Shown here: positions 5,163-5,164 of the stretch, piece by piece
How the letters are laid out: each line of letters starts with the position of its first letter
How positions within the stretch are numbered: position 1 is the first letter of the stretch
NCBI GenBank assembly: GCA_947259865.1
Contig: CAMYNZ010000279.1
Coordinates: forward strand, 1 to 5,164
Reading direction: 5' to 3'
Length of the DNA stretch: 5,164 bases
Source of the DNA: an uncultured Desulfobacterales bacterium
GTDB taxonomy: Bacteria; Desulfobacterota; Desulfobacteria; Desulfobacterales; G020354645
The notes under the pieces: generated by a model
What the model saw: only the letters and a program-made list of their open reading frames with translations
The model's database searches: none
What the model was told of the DNA's origin: nothing
Translations under genes and position numbers: made by a program

Positions 5163-5164
5163 AA

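Overview
The window holds one complete five-gene operon, all on the minus strand, for an ABC importer of the branched-chain amino acid / hydrophobic amino acid (LIV/HAAT) family. In transcription order, from high to low coordinates, it encodes the ATPases LivG (4882-4163) and LivF (4179-3475), the membrane permeases LivH (3411-2506) and LivM (2502-1537), and a Sec-exported periplasmic solute-binding protein (1422-202). The first four genes overlap or lie within about 60 bases of each other. The binding-protein gene comes last, after a 114-base gap that holds a doubled ribosome binding site and a possible internal promoter. A 10-bp-stem hairpin just past the operon (124-166) is the likely terminator.

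Together the five proteins form a full importer. The binding protein captures a small organic solute in the periplasm, LivH and LivM form the channel, and LivG and LivF power it with ATP. The substrate cannot be read from the sequence. The binding-protein pocket looks different from that of the Leu/Ile/Val-binding proteins, so 'branched-chain amino acid' is a family label here and not a demonstrated specificity.

The organism is a diderm (Gram-negative type) bacterium, because there is a periplasmic binding protein with a cleavable, non-lipoprotein signal peptide. The mid-range base composition and the general look of the proteins fit the Desulfobacterota or related Proteobacteria, but that placement is an impression and not a demonstrated assignment.

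The two ends are non-coding and repetitive. Positions 3-86 hold two tandem copies of a 42-bp AT-rich unit. Positions 5057-5145 hold four full copies of a GC-rich 20-bp unit, each able to form a small hairpin, and the array is bracketed by an 8-bp inverted repeat. Between that array and livG lie two 10-bp direct repeats with TTGACA cores and a 10-codon Ile/Val/Leu-rich micro-ORF whose stop codon overlaps the livG ribosome binding site.

I see no clearly new system. The most notable coding anomaly is LivG, whose ABC signature motif is degenerate (LTLLG where LSxGQ-like is expected). Together with the usual His-to-Gln switch in LivF, this predicts one intact and one degenerate ATP site in the transporter.
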